DNA from: Turnera subulata
Taxonomy: Eukaryota > Streptophyta > Magnoliopsida > Malpighiales > Passifloraceae
Reading direction: 5' to 3'
DNA: 64,000 bases
Assembly: GCA_028386065.3 (NCBI GenBank)
Contig: JAKUCV010004443.1
Location: 72,488-136,487, forward strand
Made by a program: the position numbers and the translations under genes. Shown piece after piece: positions 10,664 to 21,820 of the stretch. The notes under the pieces were generated by a model that searched no databases, had not been told where the DNA came from, and saw only the letters and a list, made by a program, of their open reading frames with translations. Every line of letters begins with the position of its first letter. The stretch's first letter is position 1.

Positions 10664-13600
10664 ATGGAGACTTCGTGGGTAGAATCTTGGGCCCGCCATT
10701 TCGTTACCAAATTCCTTGGACGATTTATTTCCACTGGTTGTTTAATGTGAGTTCATTCGATCCTCAAATGATAACCATCTATGTTGAATAATCGTAAAAG
10801 TACGGAGATATATGCAAGGAAGTATTATCTTAATATCGATTATTTCTCAACAGTTTACAGGAGGAAGGTGGGGAGACTTTAATATTTCAGGGGATTAATA
10901 CTATAAAATGTTCTCTACGAGTTATCCTGAGAATTCACGATCCCCAGTTTTACTGGAAGGTATGGTTTTTATCTCTCTATTTCTAATTCCCTATATTTTT
11001 TTTCCCTTTTAAGCATGAAAAAACCTACACAATTATTACATGATTTTATACAGTGCATCAGGTAAATGCGCTGACATTTGTACAAGAAGTGTTGTATATA
11101 TGAGTGGTTACATATGTGTTTTAGGATTTCTATAAATATGAGGATTAGTATGTCATCTTAAGTCTTATTGTAGCTGACAAGGCTAGTAATGGAATGGAAA
11201 CTTTCAACTAGTAATGAGAAGGGTCAGTAGACATGTGAGATGTTTACACATTGATTTCGAATTTTCGCCACCATTGACAATTAAGTAAGTGAGAAATTTT
11301 TTACAGGTAATGACAAGGGGTGATGTAGGCTTAGCGGATGCTTACATTGATGGAGATTTTTCCTTGGAAGACAAAAATGAAGGTCTGCTGAATTTCTGTG
11401 TGGTAAGATGCGCATTGTGCATGTCTACCAATAACAAACTAATGGTATACATTTCATCCTATAACTCCCTGATTTTTAGTTGAGCAATTCAATTTCAGCT
11501 CCTAATTGCCAATACAGATGCAAATAAGTCTATCACAAAAGTGAAGACGACAAGGTATATTAATATTTAATACCCAAGGATCTGATTTTTACCCAGTTTA
11601 ATTCTTTCTTGGTGTCATCGCATTAAGATATTTGTACACTTACTTTGTGGGTTTAGGGGCTGGTGGACACCATTGTTTTCCACAGCTGTTATTACATCTT
11701 CCAAGCTTTTCTTGAAGCATGTAATGAGGCAGAATTCTCTTACACAAGCTCGCAGGAATATCTCTCGTCATTATGACCTGGTATTGCCAAATCCTCATGT
11801 TAGTTCTATTGTTGGAGAGATCTAACAAAAATTTATTACATTGCAAGACCATTTGCTACATATTTGCGTAAATGTGGATCCGTAGTCCTATCAGTCTAAA
11901 AAGGGATGGTAAAGCAGTTAATTGGATGAACCAAGTGGAAGAGTAAGTCATCTTTCTTTGGTTTGTTGTACTAGGGAAATGAAGTTTTTGCTTTATTCAT
12001 GGATGAAACGATGACATACTCCTGTGCATTGTTCAAGGTACTAAACGCAATCCTTTGATATCCTTATATCCTCATTAATTAGTTTCTGTGGTAATTATTT
12101 TGCAGACTTAATTTTCTGTGTGGATTGTTCAGGAAGAAGATGAAGATTTAAAAGTTGCACAGAGGAGAAAGATTTCTGTTCTGATAGAAAAAGTATATAT
12201 GTCTGTCATTTTTCATGCGAGTTTACAAAAAAACAATTCATGCATGCAACTTTTCTTTATTGATCATTAATTTCGGTTCACAAAATGCAGGCAAGAATTG
12301 AGAGTAAGCATGAAGTCCTTGAGATTGGTTGTGGATGGGGAAGTTTCGCCATTGAAGTTGTTAAACAGACTGGATGCAAATACACTGGCATCACCCTGTC
12401 CAAGGAGCAACTAAAGTTTGCAGAAATGAAAGTCAAGGAAGCTGGCCTCCAGGTATGTTATCTATCTATCAAAAAAAAGAACGTAATATAGAATGCCAAG
12501 TTGGGGATCTCTTCTTTCGTCTCCTTAGTTTACTGATTTAAGAGTGATTCTTTTATGATCAGGATCGAATCAGATTTCTGCTCTGTGACTACAGGGAGTT
12601 GCCTGACACAAAAAAATGTGACAGAATCATAGCTAGGCAAGTATTGCAATACCAGATACATATGTCTTTCAATAGCATTCCATAAAAGTACCATATCATG
12701 AATTTATTCAAATTTTTCAGCGAAATGATAGAACATGTTGGACACGAATACATGGAGGTGTTTTTTGGCCGTTGTGAGTCACTATTGGCAGAAAATGGGA
12801 TTTTGGTTCTACAGGTACTGACAAAAAAGTATATATGAGTCTGAGTCCCAATAATATAGTTGATATTATAGGTCCTCTATGCATTTTGGGGATTTTGATG
12901 ATTTTAGGAGATACGATTGACTTCTTTGTAGTTCACATCCGTAGCAGAGGAAGAGTATGATGAACTCAGGCGCAGTTCAGGATTCTTGAGGGAATACATT
13001 TTCCCTGGGGGATTGGTACCCTCACTGAGTAGGGTAACATCAGCCATGGCTGCAACATCCAGATTAACTTGCTTTTTCTTTTAAAGTTAATTGTACTAAA
13101 GTTCTGCTAATACTGCAGTGTGGAGCATTTGGAAAATATAGGGCCTCATTATTACCATACCCTTAGATGGTGGCGAAGAAATTTCTTGAAGAATCAGAGG
13201 TACAAAATTTTCCCAACTTTTAGATGACACAAGTATATCAGTTTTTTGTGTTATCATTCTACATCAGTGAAGTAGAAATGAACGAGCCAATTCACATATC
13301 AAAAACAAACTAAGAGGGCTTGAAATATAAAAGTTTCACAAAGTTTAGAGTAAAAAATACTAAACAAATTAAGGGACCTGCACTATAGCTAAACCATAGG
13401 ATCAGCTTCATGATGCCGCAGCATTGCACTATAATTATTTTCCTTAATGTGTTTAGCAAAATTCTTTCCAAGGGATTCGGTGAGAAGTTCATCAGGACTT
13501 GGGAATACTACTTCGATTACAGTGCTGCTGGCATCAATTCATATAAATTTCCGAATTATCAGGTAAAAGCTGCTCTTTTCCCTCAGAATTAGCAAATGTA

Positions 13601-14041
13601 TAGTACTGAGGAAGAATGAAGAAGAACCATATTGGATGCTTTTTATTCCAAATAAAAGTTTCCACCCTGGAACTCCTCCAGAAAATAGATTTTCGGAGTT
13701 AATTAATTCTGCAATATGATTTTGACCACCACGACGAGAATTTCGAAGAGTTATATTTGATTGTTGTTAACTAATAATTAAAATCGATAATCAAATGAAG
13801 GAAGAACTAGTGGTTGAAACTACACAGTCAACTTGTCATGGAACTAGAACATAAAGTTACCACCAGCTAGAATTGTACAGCATGTGACTCAGATGAAGGA
13901 AAAACTAGTGGTTGAGTTTTTATTTGGAACATTATATGACTTTTTGCTTGACTATTGCAGGTTGTCTTCTCCCGTCCTGGAAACGTTGAGGCACTAGGGA
14001 ATCCATACAAAGGTTTTCCATCAGCATACAATGCACTTTGA
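10664..14041 (+). CDS. Cyclopropane-fatty-acid synthase-like, copy 1
   Basis: SAM-dependent enzyme that adds a methylene bridge across the double bond of phospholipid acyl chains. Fourteen exons can be placed: 10664-10746, 10854-10959, 11307-11402, 11499-11554, 11657-11780, 11975-12037, 12133-12192, 12291-12452, 12563-12636, 12721-12814, 12932-13068, 13119-13199, 13457-13562, 13961-14041. They would give 440 residues. Landmarks are RGWWTPLF, QARRNISRHYDL, the SAM-binding VLEIGCGWG (about residues 205-213), GCKYTGITLS, EMIEHVGHEYM, EYIFPGG, NIGPHYYHTLR and the C-terminal YYFDY and VVFSRPGN. Intron 9 is GC-AG. The donor of intron 11 should be GT at 13069 but reads TT; read-through meets a stop at 13084, so the C-terminal third may be lost. 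The N-terminal FAD oxidase half typical of plant homologues is absent. Confidence 0.85.
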
Positions 14042-14359
14042 TAGCATTTTCTTCCTTCATAAAGGTCATGTGGTTATTAATTCCAGCAATAATTTGTCTC
14101 TGCTTAAATGTTTTTCAATATCTATCTCTGTCCGCAAGAGCAAATAAAACTACTGGTTGCAGCCACCATGCATGGTGAGCAGAATAATGTTGATTAGCCA
14201 CCACGGATGACTGAGGTTCTTCAACCTGAAATAATTTGTATCAATCAAGTTTATTCTGGCGGATTGTCGCCTGTCACACCATTGACAAACCTTTTGGGCC
14301 TAATATATGATGGCCTTGATTGTTCCTTTTTGCCTGTACTATAACCACCTTAACACCAG
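14042..14359 (+). other. 3' flank of CFA copy 1
   Basis: Non-coding sequence following the stop codon, similar to the flank of copy 2 (shared phrases such as TATCTATCTCTGTCCG and GCATGCATGGTGA-like text). It is probably 3' UTR plus downstream DNA. No poly(A) site could be fixed. Confidence 0.5.
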
Positions 14360-15574
14360 GAAATTACAACTGTGAAGTATCACGAAGAGCGCTAAATATA
14401 AAGAATATAGAAGGATCAGAAACAATGATCACATAGCTAAAGGCGAGCATATTGAAGAGTTTACGCCTTGGCCCTTTCCAGTTTTTAATCTTCTCTGCGT
14501 TGGAAATAGCTGATGACACTGAATGGAAAGCCTTGATCCAAGACGTAGAGTGCAGTAGCGCGAGATCCACAATGCCGGCAGTATTGATCTCCTGTTCCTT
14601 TCAATCCAAATAGACCGAAGGGCTGCAAGACCAATATTGATAAACCACCAAGAAAACGGCTACCACCAATTGGAGACAAGAGAAGTCCACTGTAAGATAA
14701 AATCTTCCAGATTGGCGGGAAGAAGACACCATTGGATACCCCCACCACCTACACCGTTTATTCCAAAACAAGCCAGGAGATAGGACAGAGTAGTAGCAGA
14801 TGATCCCCAGTCTCAAGGTTAGTCTGACACAAGAATATATAGACTCGGCTAGAGAAATAATTCCTCTAGGGCAAGAACCATAGTTATCAGACCCGGCCCG
14901 GACATAGACCCAGAGAAGGCCGCGGGCCGCGGTTCTTCGAACCGGGGGTTCAATGTAATCAATCCGGAATAATAATTATTAAATAATTAATTATTTTAAT
15001 CTATATATATTAGTATTTACCTATATTTTGATAATAAAAAATAAAAATAAATTCTCATTTTCATTAAAGAATATAATTTTATGTAAAAATAGAAAAAAAA
15101 TAAAATCTTTTTGTGTTTTGTGATTTAGAACTGATCCGGCTGGGTCATCGGTTCAACTGAGTCACTACAAAACCAACTGGGTCAGCGAGTTTTTCACGGT
15201 TCAATTGCAGATCCGGTCCAACACATCTAAAAATCCAAGATATGCTGCGGGTCACGATTCAACTGGTCGAACCGGCCGGGCTGGGCCGAGTTTGATAACT
15301 ATGGCAAGAACATCCTTAGTAGGGATGCCATTATTGAGAGCAAGCCATAGCCAATATATTCCAGTGGTAAAGAGAAGGCTTGCAAGTTGCAACGTGAGGA
15401 CATCTGTGAGTAAATGTAAGACCTCCCAAGCCTAACCCTGTTGGTGTATCCTATGAACTAGATTAGTCGCAACACTTTACTATCACCGAAATGAATCATG
15501 CTGACTTGTACGCAACAAGATACGAGCTTGAATTCTACTTGAAATTTTTGGAAACCCACCCGTGAAACTAACAA
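14360..15574 (-). pseudogene. LINE 3' fragment (zf-RVT), split by MITE
   Basis: Minus-strand remains of a plant LINE. Before the MITE (15304-15574) the frame gives IYWLWLALNNGIPTKDVLA, the usual lead-in to the zinc-binding region. After it (14878-14360) come NLETGDHLLLLCPISWLV, RCRWWG and VDLALLHSTSWIKAFHS. Frameshifts and stops are frequent. The fragment is collinear if the MITE at 14879-15303 is removed. Confidence 0.75.
14879..15303. mobile_element. MITE with 8-9 bp TSD
   Basis: A 425-bp non-coding element with inverted ends CATAGTTATCA / TGATAACTATG and CCGGCCC-rich subterminal arms. The flanks carry GCAAGAAC at 14871-14878 and 15304-15311 (GGCAAGAAC if a 9-bp duplication is read). An 8-bp duplication points to hAT, a 9-bp one to Mutator. 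It interrupts a LINE fragment, which gives an empty-site prediction. Confidence 0.85.
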
Positions 15575-15862
15575 TTATGTCCCAATTGTACTGTCTATCT
15601 TAATTTCAGGCGGCCTATCTTCTACCATTTCTATCCTACACAGTAGACGGTTGATGGTATTGGCTTTCAGGTTCTTATCCAAAAGATCTTTAGTTGTGTT
15701 TTCTTGATCAATAGAGCGTGGTGAAGCCACACTAGCAGGGGTTGAGTCTAAATAATGGGTACCAAGAGCATATGATTGACCCAACCGAGCTAAGAAATTA
15801 GCTACCATGTTTGCCTCACGATAAACATGTGTTAATACTACCTCCCATTCCCGATTTAAACA
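15575..15862 (-). pseudogene. LINE RNase H fragment
   Basis: The minus strand encodes LNREWEVVLTHVYREANMVANFL in two pieces, the signature end of the RNase H domain of plant LINEs, followed by a short tail ending at 15575. It lies in the wrong order relative to the zf-RVT fragment next to it, so it belongs to a different or rearranged LINE copy. The TRIM at 15863 cuts it. Confidence 0.65.
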
Positions 15863-16312
15863 TATGATGACTAAAGTCTGAGATCAAAAGTGAGTGAGAG
15901 AGCTCTTGCGTGTATATGCACCAAGGAGTTGGCTACCAAATAACCTCAAACTTAAAATTTTAGGCTATGTGGTTTCGATCTAGCTTTGGAGGTTACTATG
16001 GGCCAGTCGACTACTTGAGGCGTGACAAAATGGTAGCGGAGCCGATCTCACTCCATTTTTGGGTGGGCTTTGGCCTTATGGCTCGTTGCTCAGGGGGTTG
16101 ATACTGAGATTACGATCGGTACGACCCAGTGATCGGGGTACCTATGATTTGGATGTGGGCTCCCTTCGAAAGGACGCGAGGTCTAAAGGGAGGGTGAATG
16201 TGATGACTCAAGTCCCACATCAGAAATAAGTGAGTATGATCTTGGGTACATATGCGCCAAGGAGTTGGCAACCAAATAACCTCAAGCTTAAGTTTTTGGG
16301 CCAGTAGGGACA
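15863..16312 (+). mobile_element. TRIM-like miniature LTR element
   Basis: Two diverged direct repeats (about 15863-16027 and 16199-16312) share TGATGACT, CCAAGGAGTTGG and CCAAATAACCTCAA. Directly after the left repeat is a primer-binding site TGGTAGCGGAGCC (16031-16043). A purine tract AAAGGGAGGG sits just before the right repeat. There is no coding sequence. The total of about 450 bp fits a terminal-repeat retrotransposon in miniature. Confidence 0.7.
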
Positions 16313-16689
16313 TTCGTTTTTCCCATCACCGTATCCACCATCAGACAAAGATTCTTAACTGTCATTCTTTGGAGGAGACGAAAAAATAGAGCTTTGCTAT
16401 GACTGGAAGGAGAGATCTATTAAGAAAGAACATTAATGCCATTTAAGAACAATTCTTTACTTTCTTTTTATAAATCTTTTATACTTCAATACGTTTCGAC
16501 ACAACCCGATATGAACCCGGAACAAAATTAGTAGGCATAGGTCAAAGATTTTTAACCACTTTAATTAAATAGGTCGATCTGACGCGATATGAAAATTAGG
16601 AGATCAGGTCGCAAGTTGACCTGCCAAATCGATAGGTATCTATTTATGACCTGATTATATTTAGGAGATAGAAATTTTATTACAACATG
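16313..16689. other. Unassigned DNA
   Basis: No gene or element recognised. It lies between the TRIM and the LINE and may be older LINE or intergenic sequence. Confidence 0.5.
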
Positions 16690-18033
16690 AGGTTTTGCTT
16701 GCTAGGTTGGGATAGGGTCTCCTCGCGTAGCCTCAGGCTTTGTGGGGGAGGGTCCTCCGGGCAAAGTATTTGAGAGATTCAACTTTCGCACCACCTTGTT
16801 TGTCTACTCCCTCCACTTGCTCCGCTCAATGGCTGGGTATTGCGAGATCTTGGAAGGTAGTGTATCATGGTATGCAATGGAATGTTGGTGATGGCGCTCT
16901 TACTAGATTTTGGACTGATCTTTGGATAGAGGAGGCATGATTATCATGCTCTTGTTCCTATATCGGAGGAGCTTAAATCCGAATATGTTGTTGACTTTGT
17001 TGCCCCGTATGGTGGATGGGACTGGAGTAGGTTTTAACACCTTCTACTTGCGTCTATTTGCTTCCTGATTGCAGAGTCTCTTGTCCCAACACCAGAGACT
17101 GGGTTGGATACTGTTTTTTGGAATCTTTCGTCTTCAGGTGATTTTACTACTAGTTTAGTTTATAAATACCTTTGTTCGGTTTCTGAATCTCTTCCTTCCT
17201 CTTTTTGGTCTTTGATTTGGAAATGGCCTGGGCCGGAGCGGGTTCGGATGTTTTTGTGGCTTTTTTCTAAAGAGGCATTGTTAACTAATGTTTCTCGGGT
17301 TCGTCGGAGGATGTGTGTGTCTGCTCTTTGTCCGGTTTGTGGTTGTGATGATGAGACTTCGATGCATATGGTTAGAGATTGTCTCCGTGTTCATCATATG
17401 TGGGATTCTTTTGGTTGGCTTTTACCCCTGGACTTCTTTTCTGCTACATCTTTGGTGAGTTGGCTTTCGAATAATTTGACTAGGTCTGATGTGGTTGCTG
17501 TCAAATCCTCCTGGGCTGTCATTTTTGGCATCGCTTGTTGGCATATTTGGAGGTTGCGAAACGTTGTGTTGTTCCAAAAAGAAGATGGGGCTCCCTTCAA
17601 TCCAAGCATTATATTCTCAACCTTGCTTTGGATTTTTCTCAAGCAGTGTCTACGTTAAATGTTGTTGTTGCTTCTTCTCCCCCTTGTCAGATTATTTTGG
17701 TGAAATAGGCTGCTCCAACCCTTGGTTGGGTTAGTTTAAACATTGATGGTATTGTGGATAGGTCCTCTAATGTGGCTACGATTGATGGTTTGGTGCGAGA
17801 CTCTTTTGGCTATTGTCTTGGGGTTTTCTGGTTTAATATTGGTCGAGGTTCCCCTCTTCAAGCTGAGTTATGGAGGCTTTTAATAGGTCTCTGGATTTGG
17901 AACATAGATTTGTTAAAGTTGAGGTGGATGCTCTTCAGGTTCTTGACTATATCCGGCAGCAAGCTACTGTCGTCCGGCATCATCATGGTGTCCTCAGTTA
18001 TACAGTCTTTGTTACAACGTGATTGGCAGGTTA
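16690..18033 (+). pseudogene. LINE 3' half (zf-RVT and RNase H), first part
   Basis: Plus-strand L1-type LINE remains. The segment from 16740 reads WGRVLRAKYLRDSTF and WNVGDGALTRFWTDLWIEEA, typical of the stretch after the RT thumb. Bases 17104-17658 encode the zinc-binding region (CPVCGCDDETSMHMVRDC). From about 17720 the RNase H domain begins with LNIDGIVD, continues to LQAELW and a VEVDALQVLDY segment, and is then cut by the LTR element at 18034. The domain resumes at 26816. Stops and frameshifts (for example near 16940 and 17660) show that it is inactive. Confidence 0.85.
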
Positions 18034-19626
18034 TGTTAGAACAATAAACCTACACTAGAGGGGGGGGGGTGAATAGCGTTTATCGGATTAAAACAAAAAG
18101 AGCAGGAAATAAGTGCGGAATTAAAAGATTGAAGGACACAAGCAATTTATCCTGGTTCACACACACTCTACTAGTGTGGCTAATCCAGCCCTTCAAGTCT
18201 CACTTGAAGATTTCACTATCTAGTGTTAAGCTTACGGGTGCTTAACAAACCGTTACAACATAGGAATTCTAGTCACAAGAATCCTAAACCTGAGAGTTCA
18301 AGTTATATGAACCTCAGCACTCTTGCTTGAAGATACCTCACTTCAAGACTTCTCACACAGGAAGATATACCCTCTCCCTATGAATCTCAACAAGGTAACT
18401 AACCTCCCTTAAGGTGTATGAATATACAATTCAATCACTCAAACAAGGAACTCTCTCAAAGAGCAGATATGAGTATACAAAATTAAGCTCTAAAAGGCAA
18501 CTCTCAAATCCTCAATAGGATATTAGCTCAATAATAATTTTGATGAATGTATGGAATGAATGCTTGAATGTTGAGCGTTGATTGGTTGTTAATCAGAGCT
18601 GAAAATGCTCAATTTGTAGCTCTGAAATGTCATGGAGCCGTTTGAAATCCACCTAAGAAAAAGCTTTAAACAAAACATAGTGGGTGCTAAAAGTTGTCAG
18701 CAATAACGGCCATAACATCGATGTTTGAAGTCTCAACATCGATGTTTTGTCCAGTAAATTTGAATTATTGGACTAACGGTAACAAAAACATTGATGTTCT
18801 CAAACCCAACATCGATGTTATTTTGATTCTGTGTAAAAACCTTTAAAGCTTCATATGAAGAACATCGATGTTTTGAAAACCAACATCGATGTTATTTTAC
18901 TTCTGTGAAAAATGATTGAAGCTGAGCATTTGAAGAACATCGATGTTATGGAATAGAACATCGATGTTTTGCTTATGTAAAAGTGTTTTCAAATGCAACG
19001 ATCATGAGAACATCGAAGTTTAGGATTCCAACATCGATGTTATTTGCCTACTGCCAATTTCTGGAAAATTCTTTGAAGGCAGGAATATCGATGTTTAGGA
19101 TTCCAACATCGATGTTATTTTGGCTCGGCAAAAACAAATTTAAACTGACCAATATGGAACATCGATGTTACAAATGAGAACATCGATGTTATGACTAATT
19201 TTAAAAGCAACAGTCACTAGAACATCGATGTTGAGGGTGCCAACATCGATGTCATTTTCCTACTGCCTGTTTTGGAAATTTGTTGGAAGGCAGAACATCG
19301 ATGTTTTAAAACATAACATCGATCTTATTGACATAGAAAAACAGTTTGATGTTTGAAATATGTTTATGTGATGCATGAGCAAATTTTATCTTATTTTGAG
19401 CCAATGTCCTAGAAGAGTTGAGTGTTATACCTTGTACAATTTATGAATCTAACTCTTCTTTCTTGGCTCTTCAATTCTTGTGCTCATTCACTTTCATCCT
19501 TTCCTCTTGAGTGGTTTCTTTGACTTGAGGATTGATTTGCCTTTATTTCAATTCATTTCTTTTTACTTCCTGAATAGTTTGTCAATATCAAAACCTATAA
19601 GAAGCAAGAAGGCATTAGTTTCAACA
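18034..19626 (-). repeat. 3' LTR of the 8.8-kb element
   Basis: In plus orientation it begins TGTTAGAACAAT and ends GTTTCAACA. It contains nine pairs of the palindrome AACATCGATGTT or one-base variants. It differs from the other LTR by scattered substitutions, several of them inside palindromes (for example AAGTT for ATGTT near 19018). Confidence 0.92.
18714..19326. repeat. Palindrome-pair array (LTR copy 1)
   Basis: Nine pairs of AACATCGATGTT. Pairs start at 18714, 18787, 18861, 18936, 19009, 19084, 19158, 19221 and 19294, so the period is 73-75 bp apart from one 63-bp step. Within every pair the second copy starts 21 bp after the first, with nine variable bases between. The spacers between pairs also share blocks such as CTACTGCC and TTTGAAGGCAG. 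The motif is its own reverse complement, so both strands carry the same signal. Confidence 0.95.
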
Positions 19627-19642
19627 ATTTCCCCCTTTTTGA
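19627..19642 (-). other. Polypurine tract
   Basis: On the minus strand AAAAAGGGGGAAAT lies immediately upstream of the 3' LTR, where plus-strand DNA priming is expected in an LTR retrotransposon. Confidence 0.8.
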
Positions 19643-19881
19643 TATTGACAAACAATGAAAGTATATGCCAAGTTGTGTAGATTTCAAAGTGGGATGAATT
19701 AAGTGGGATGAATTCCCCCTAGCTTGATGAATTCCCCCTGAGTTCATGCATATACTTGGTTTCTTTGATTGCTTCCCCCTTTTGTCATTAGCAAAAAGAA
19801 ATGACAAAAGAAAAATATTTTATTGAATTGAAAAACAAAGCATAAAACAGAAACATAAGTTAAAAATTAAGAACAATGGTC

Positions 19882-21093
19882 CTAGTTCCCATCATCGACC
19901 TCATCCTCATCATTGGCAGCCTCTTCCTCATCATCTTCCTCCTCTACCTCCATTGGGTCATAATCTTCATCATCATCATCATCACCTCCTTCAAAGTTGA
20001 AACCTTGAAAGGTTGTGTGATATGGTGGAGGATCATAGTTGACATGGGCAAAATAGGCACGCAGGTCATGGCCTTGCCTTTGTACCTCCAAGTCAATTCT
20101 GTCAATGGACCATCCTAAGCTACGGAGAGTGGCGGCGATGGAGTCAAGTGTAGCGGCAGGAGCTGGAGGAGTGGGTGCTGGAAGAGCTAGGAGTGGAGGA
20201 ACTTCTTCTTGTGCAGGCCTTGGGGCTTCCTTGGATGGGTTTGTGTGAAAAGTGGCATCATTAATTGCCCAAAGTTTGGTGTGAGTAGTTTGAGTTCCTT
20301 CAAAGGGAGTCAGTCCTGCACTCAAACAAATATGCACAACCAGAAAGGCATAGGGAAGAGGATGGTTGTTAGAAGTGTGCTCGGCCACGTGCTGGAGTAC
20401 GAATCGTGCCCAATTGATTGCAGCTCCGTGAATAATGGCGTGCAGAACTTTTTCGTCCTCAATCGTGAAGTTGGTGTGATTACCAATACTGGGTTTGATC
20501 ACCCGAGTAAGCAAATAGAAAAGCACTCTGTACTCCGGGTTGATTGAGTGAATTGTTGGCCGATTGGAGCGATTACGGCGCACTTCAGTGAAACCGAGAT
20601 CAGACAACAGCTGGGTTTCATGGAGAGTAAGGAAATGATCACCTCCATAAGTGACGATGTCATCGCCTTGGATAGGTAGGCCTGCAATCTGCCCGAACTG
20701 CTCCAATGTCACTTGAAAGCGTCTCCCATTGACGCTGGCAGAGAGGACATCACCGTCACGATGAAGGGTTGTGTAGAAGGCGCGGATGAAGTCCGGATTG
20801 AAATGGTATTGCTTTCGCGTCACAAAGTCCCAAAGATGGGATTCCCGTAAGTGACGTTCAAGGTTAGCAAATTGCTTCTTCTGTGGGTAATCTTCTGGAA
20901 GATACCGAGGAGAAGCGATGGCGCGAGTTGCGTAGAAGGATTTGTAGTGTGTAAGCTCATCTTTGGAACGAAACCAAATTTCTGAATTGGGCACAGAGTA
21001 TTTGTGAGGCGCACTTGAGGATCCACCCTTTTTCTGGGTTTGATGTTCTTGAGCAACTTGTTTGCCCTTAGAACGACGTTTGTCACCAGCCAT
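19882..21093 (-). CDS. Putative plant transposon protein-domain ORF
   Basis: An intact 403-residue ORF inside the LTR element, in the same direction as gag. It starts with a basic segment (KRRSKGKQ). Residues of roughly 40-280 match the pattern of the 'putative plant transposon protein' family often found in plant repeats: FNPDFIRAFYTTL, VNGRRFQVTLEQFGQIAGLP, and WARFVLQHVAEHT followed by a hydrophobic LPYAFLVVHICL. A proline/alanine linker follows, and the last 40 residues are extremely acidic (runs of D and E). The function of this family is unknown to me. The open frame and regular composition suggest it has been kept by selection or inserted recently. It occupies the position where pol would normally be. 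Confidence 0.75.
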   Translation of the reverse strand: MAGDKRRSKGKQVAQEHQTQKKGGSSSAPHKYSVPNSEIWFRSKDELTHYKSFYATRAIASPRYLPEDYPQKKQFANLERHLRESHLWDFVTRKQYHFNPDFIRAFYTTLHRDGDVLSASVNGRRFQVTLEQFGQIAGLPIQGDDIVTYGGDHFLTLHETQLLSDLGFTEVRRNRSNRPTIHSINPEYRVLFYLLTRVIKPSIGNHTNFTIEDEKVLHAIIHGAAINWARFVLQHVAEHTSNNHPLPYAFLVVHICLSAGLTPFEGTQTTHTKLWAINDATFHTNPSKEAPRPAQEEVPPLLALPAPTPPAPAATLDSIAATLRSLGWSIDRIDLEVQRQGHDLRAYFAHVNYDPPPYHTTFQGFNFEGGDDDDDEDYDPMEVEEEDDEEEAANDEDEVDDGN

Positions 21094-21293
21094 TATAGAA
21101 GGAAGAAATGAAAGGAATTTTGTTGTTTGTGTGTTGTAAAGGAATGAATGGAGATGGTAATGATTGTTCAGAAGTTTACAGAGTGAAGAGTAAAAAGAGA
21201 AGCATGGTTTATATAGTAAGGCTCAGAAAAGTAGCCGTTGGGTAGCCGTTGCAACGCTCCAACGGCTATTTTTTTTTTGAAAAATTTTCGTTA

Positions 21294-21820
21294 AACATTG
21301 ATGTTGTCCTACGAAACATCGATGTTTTATGATGCTCAGTCAGCGAAACATCGATGTTCTGCAAATAACATCGATGTTTTCAACGGTCGGCCGAAAAACC
21401 TGCATAGCTCAACGGCTATATTTTTGAACCTGCAACGGTCCAAACATCGATGTTTTTATAGGCAACATCGATGTTTTATGTACTCTTCCGAATTCCATGT
21501 TTAATCAAAATGGTTAAACATCGATGTTGGTCCTCAAAACATCGATGTTTTGGACCTTCGAAAATTTAAAGAAATTAAGAGAAATAGTGCAAACATCAAT
21601 GAGTTTGAAGACTTACCTGAACATCGATGTTGTGATACTCAACATCGATGTTATTACATTTTGATTGATGTCTTAATTATTCTCTGGATGAAGCAGGATG
21701 GTTCTCTTGATTAAACATCGATGTTGGATTTTGAACATCGATGTTTTCCGGCCTCTGGTCCAATTTTGCTTCAATCCGAATTGTTCAAACATCGATGTGT
21801 ATGGTAACAACATCGATGTT
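21294..21820. repeat. Palindrome-pair array (internal, left)
   Basis: Seven pairs of ACATCGATGT-type palindromes in the untranslated stretch upstream of the transposon-protein ORF. Spacing within pairs is 20-21 bp. The spacing between pairs is less regular than in the LTR. Confidence 0.9.

Noticed and set aside
18714..19326. CRISPR-like array
   Set aside because: This is a plant nuclear LTR; repeats are 12-bp palindromes in pairs, spacers are themselves repeated, and no cas genes exist.
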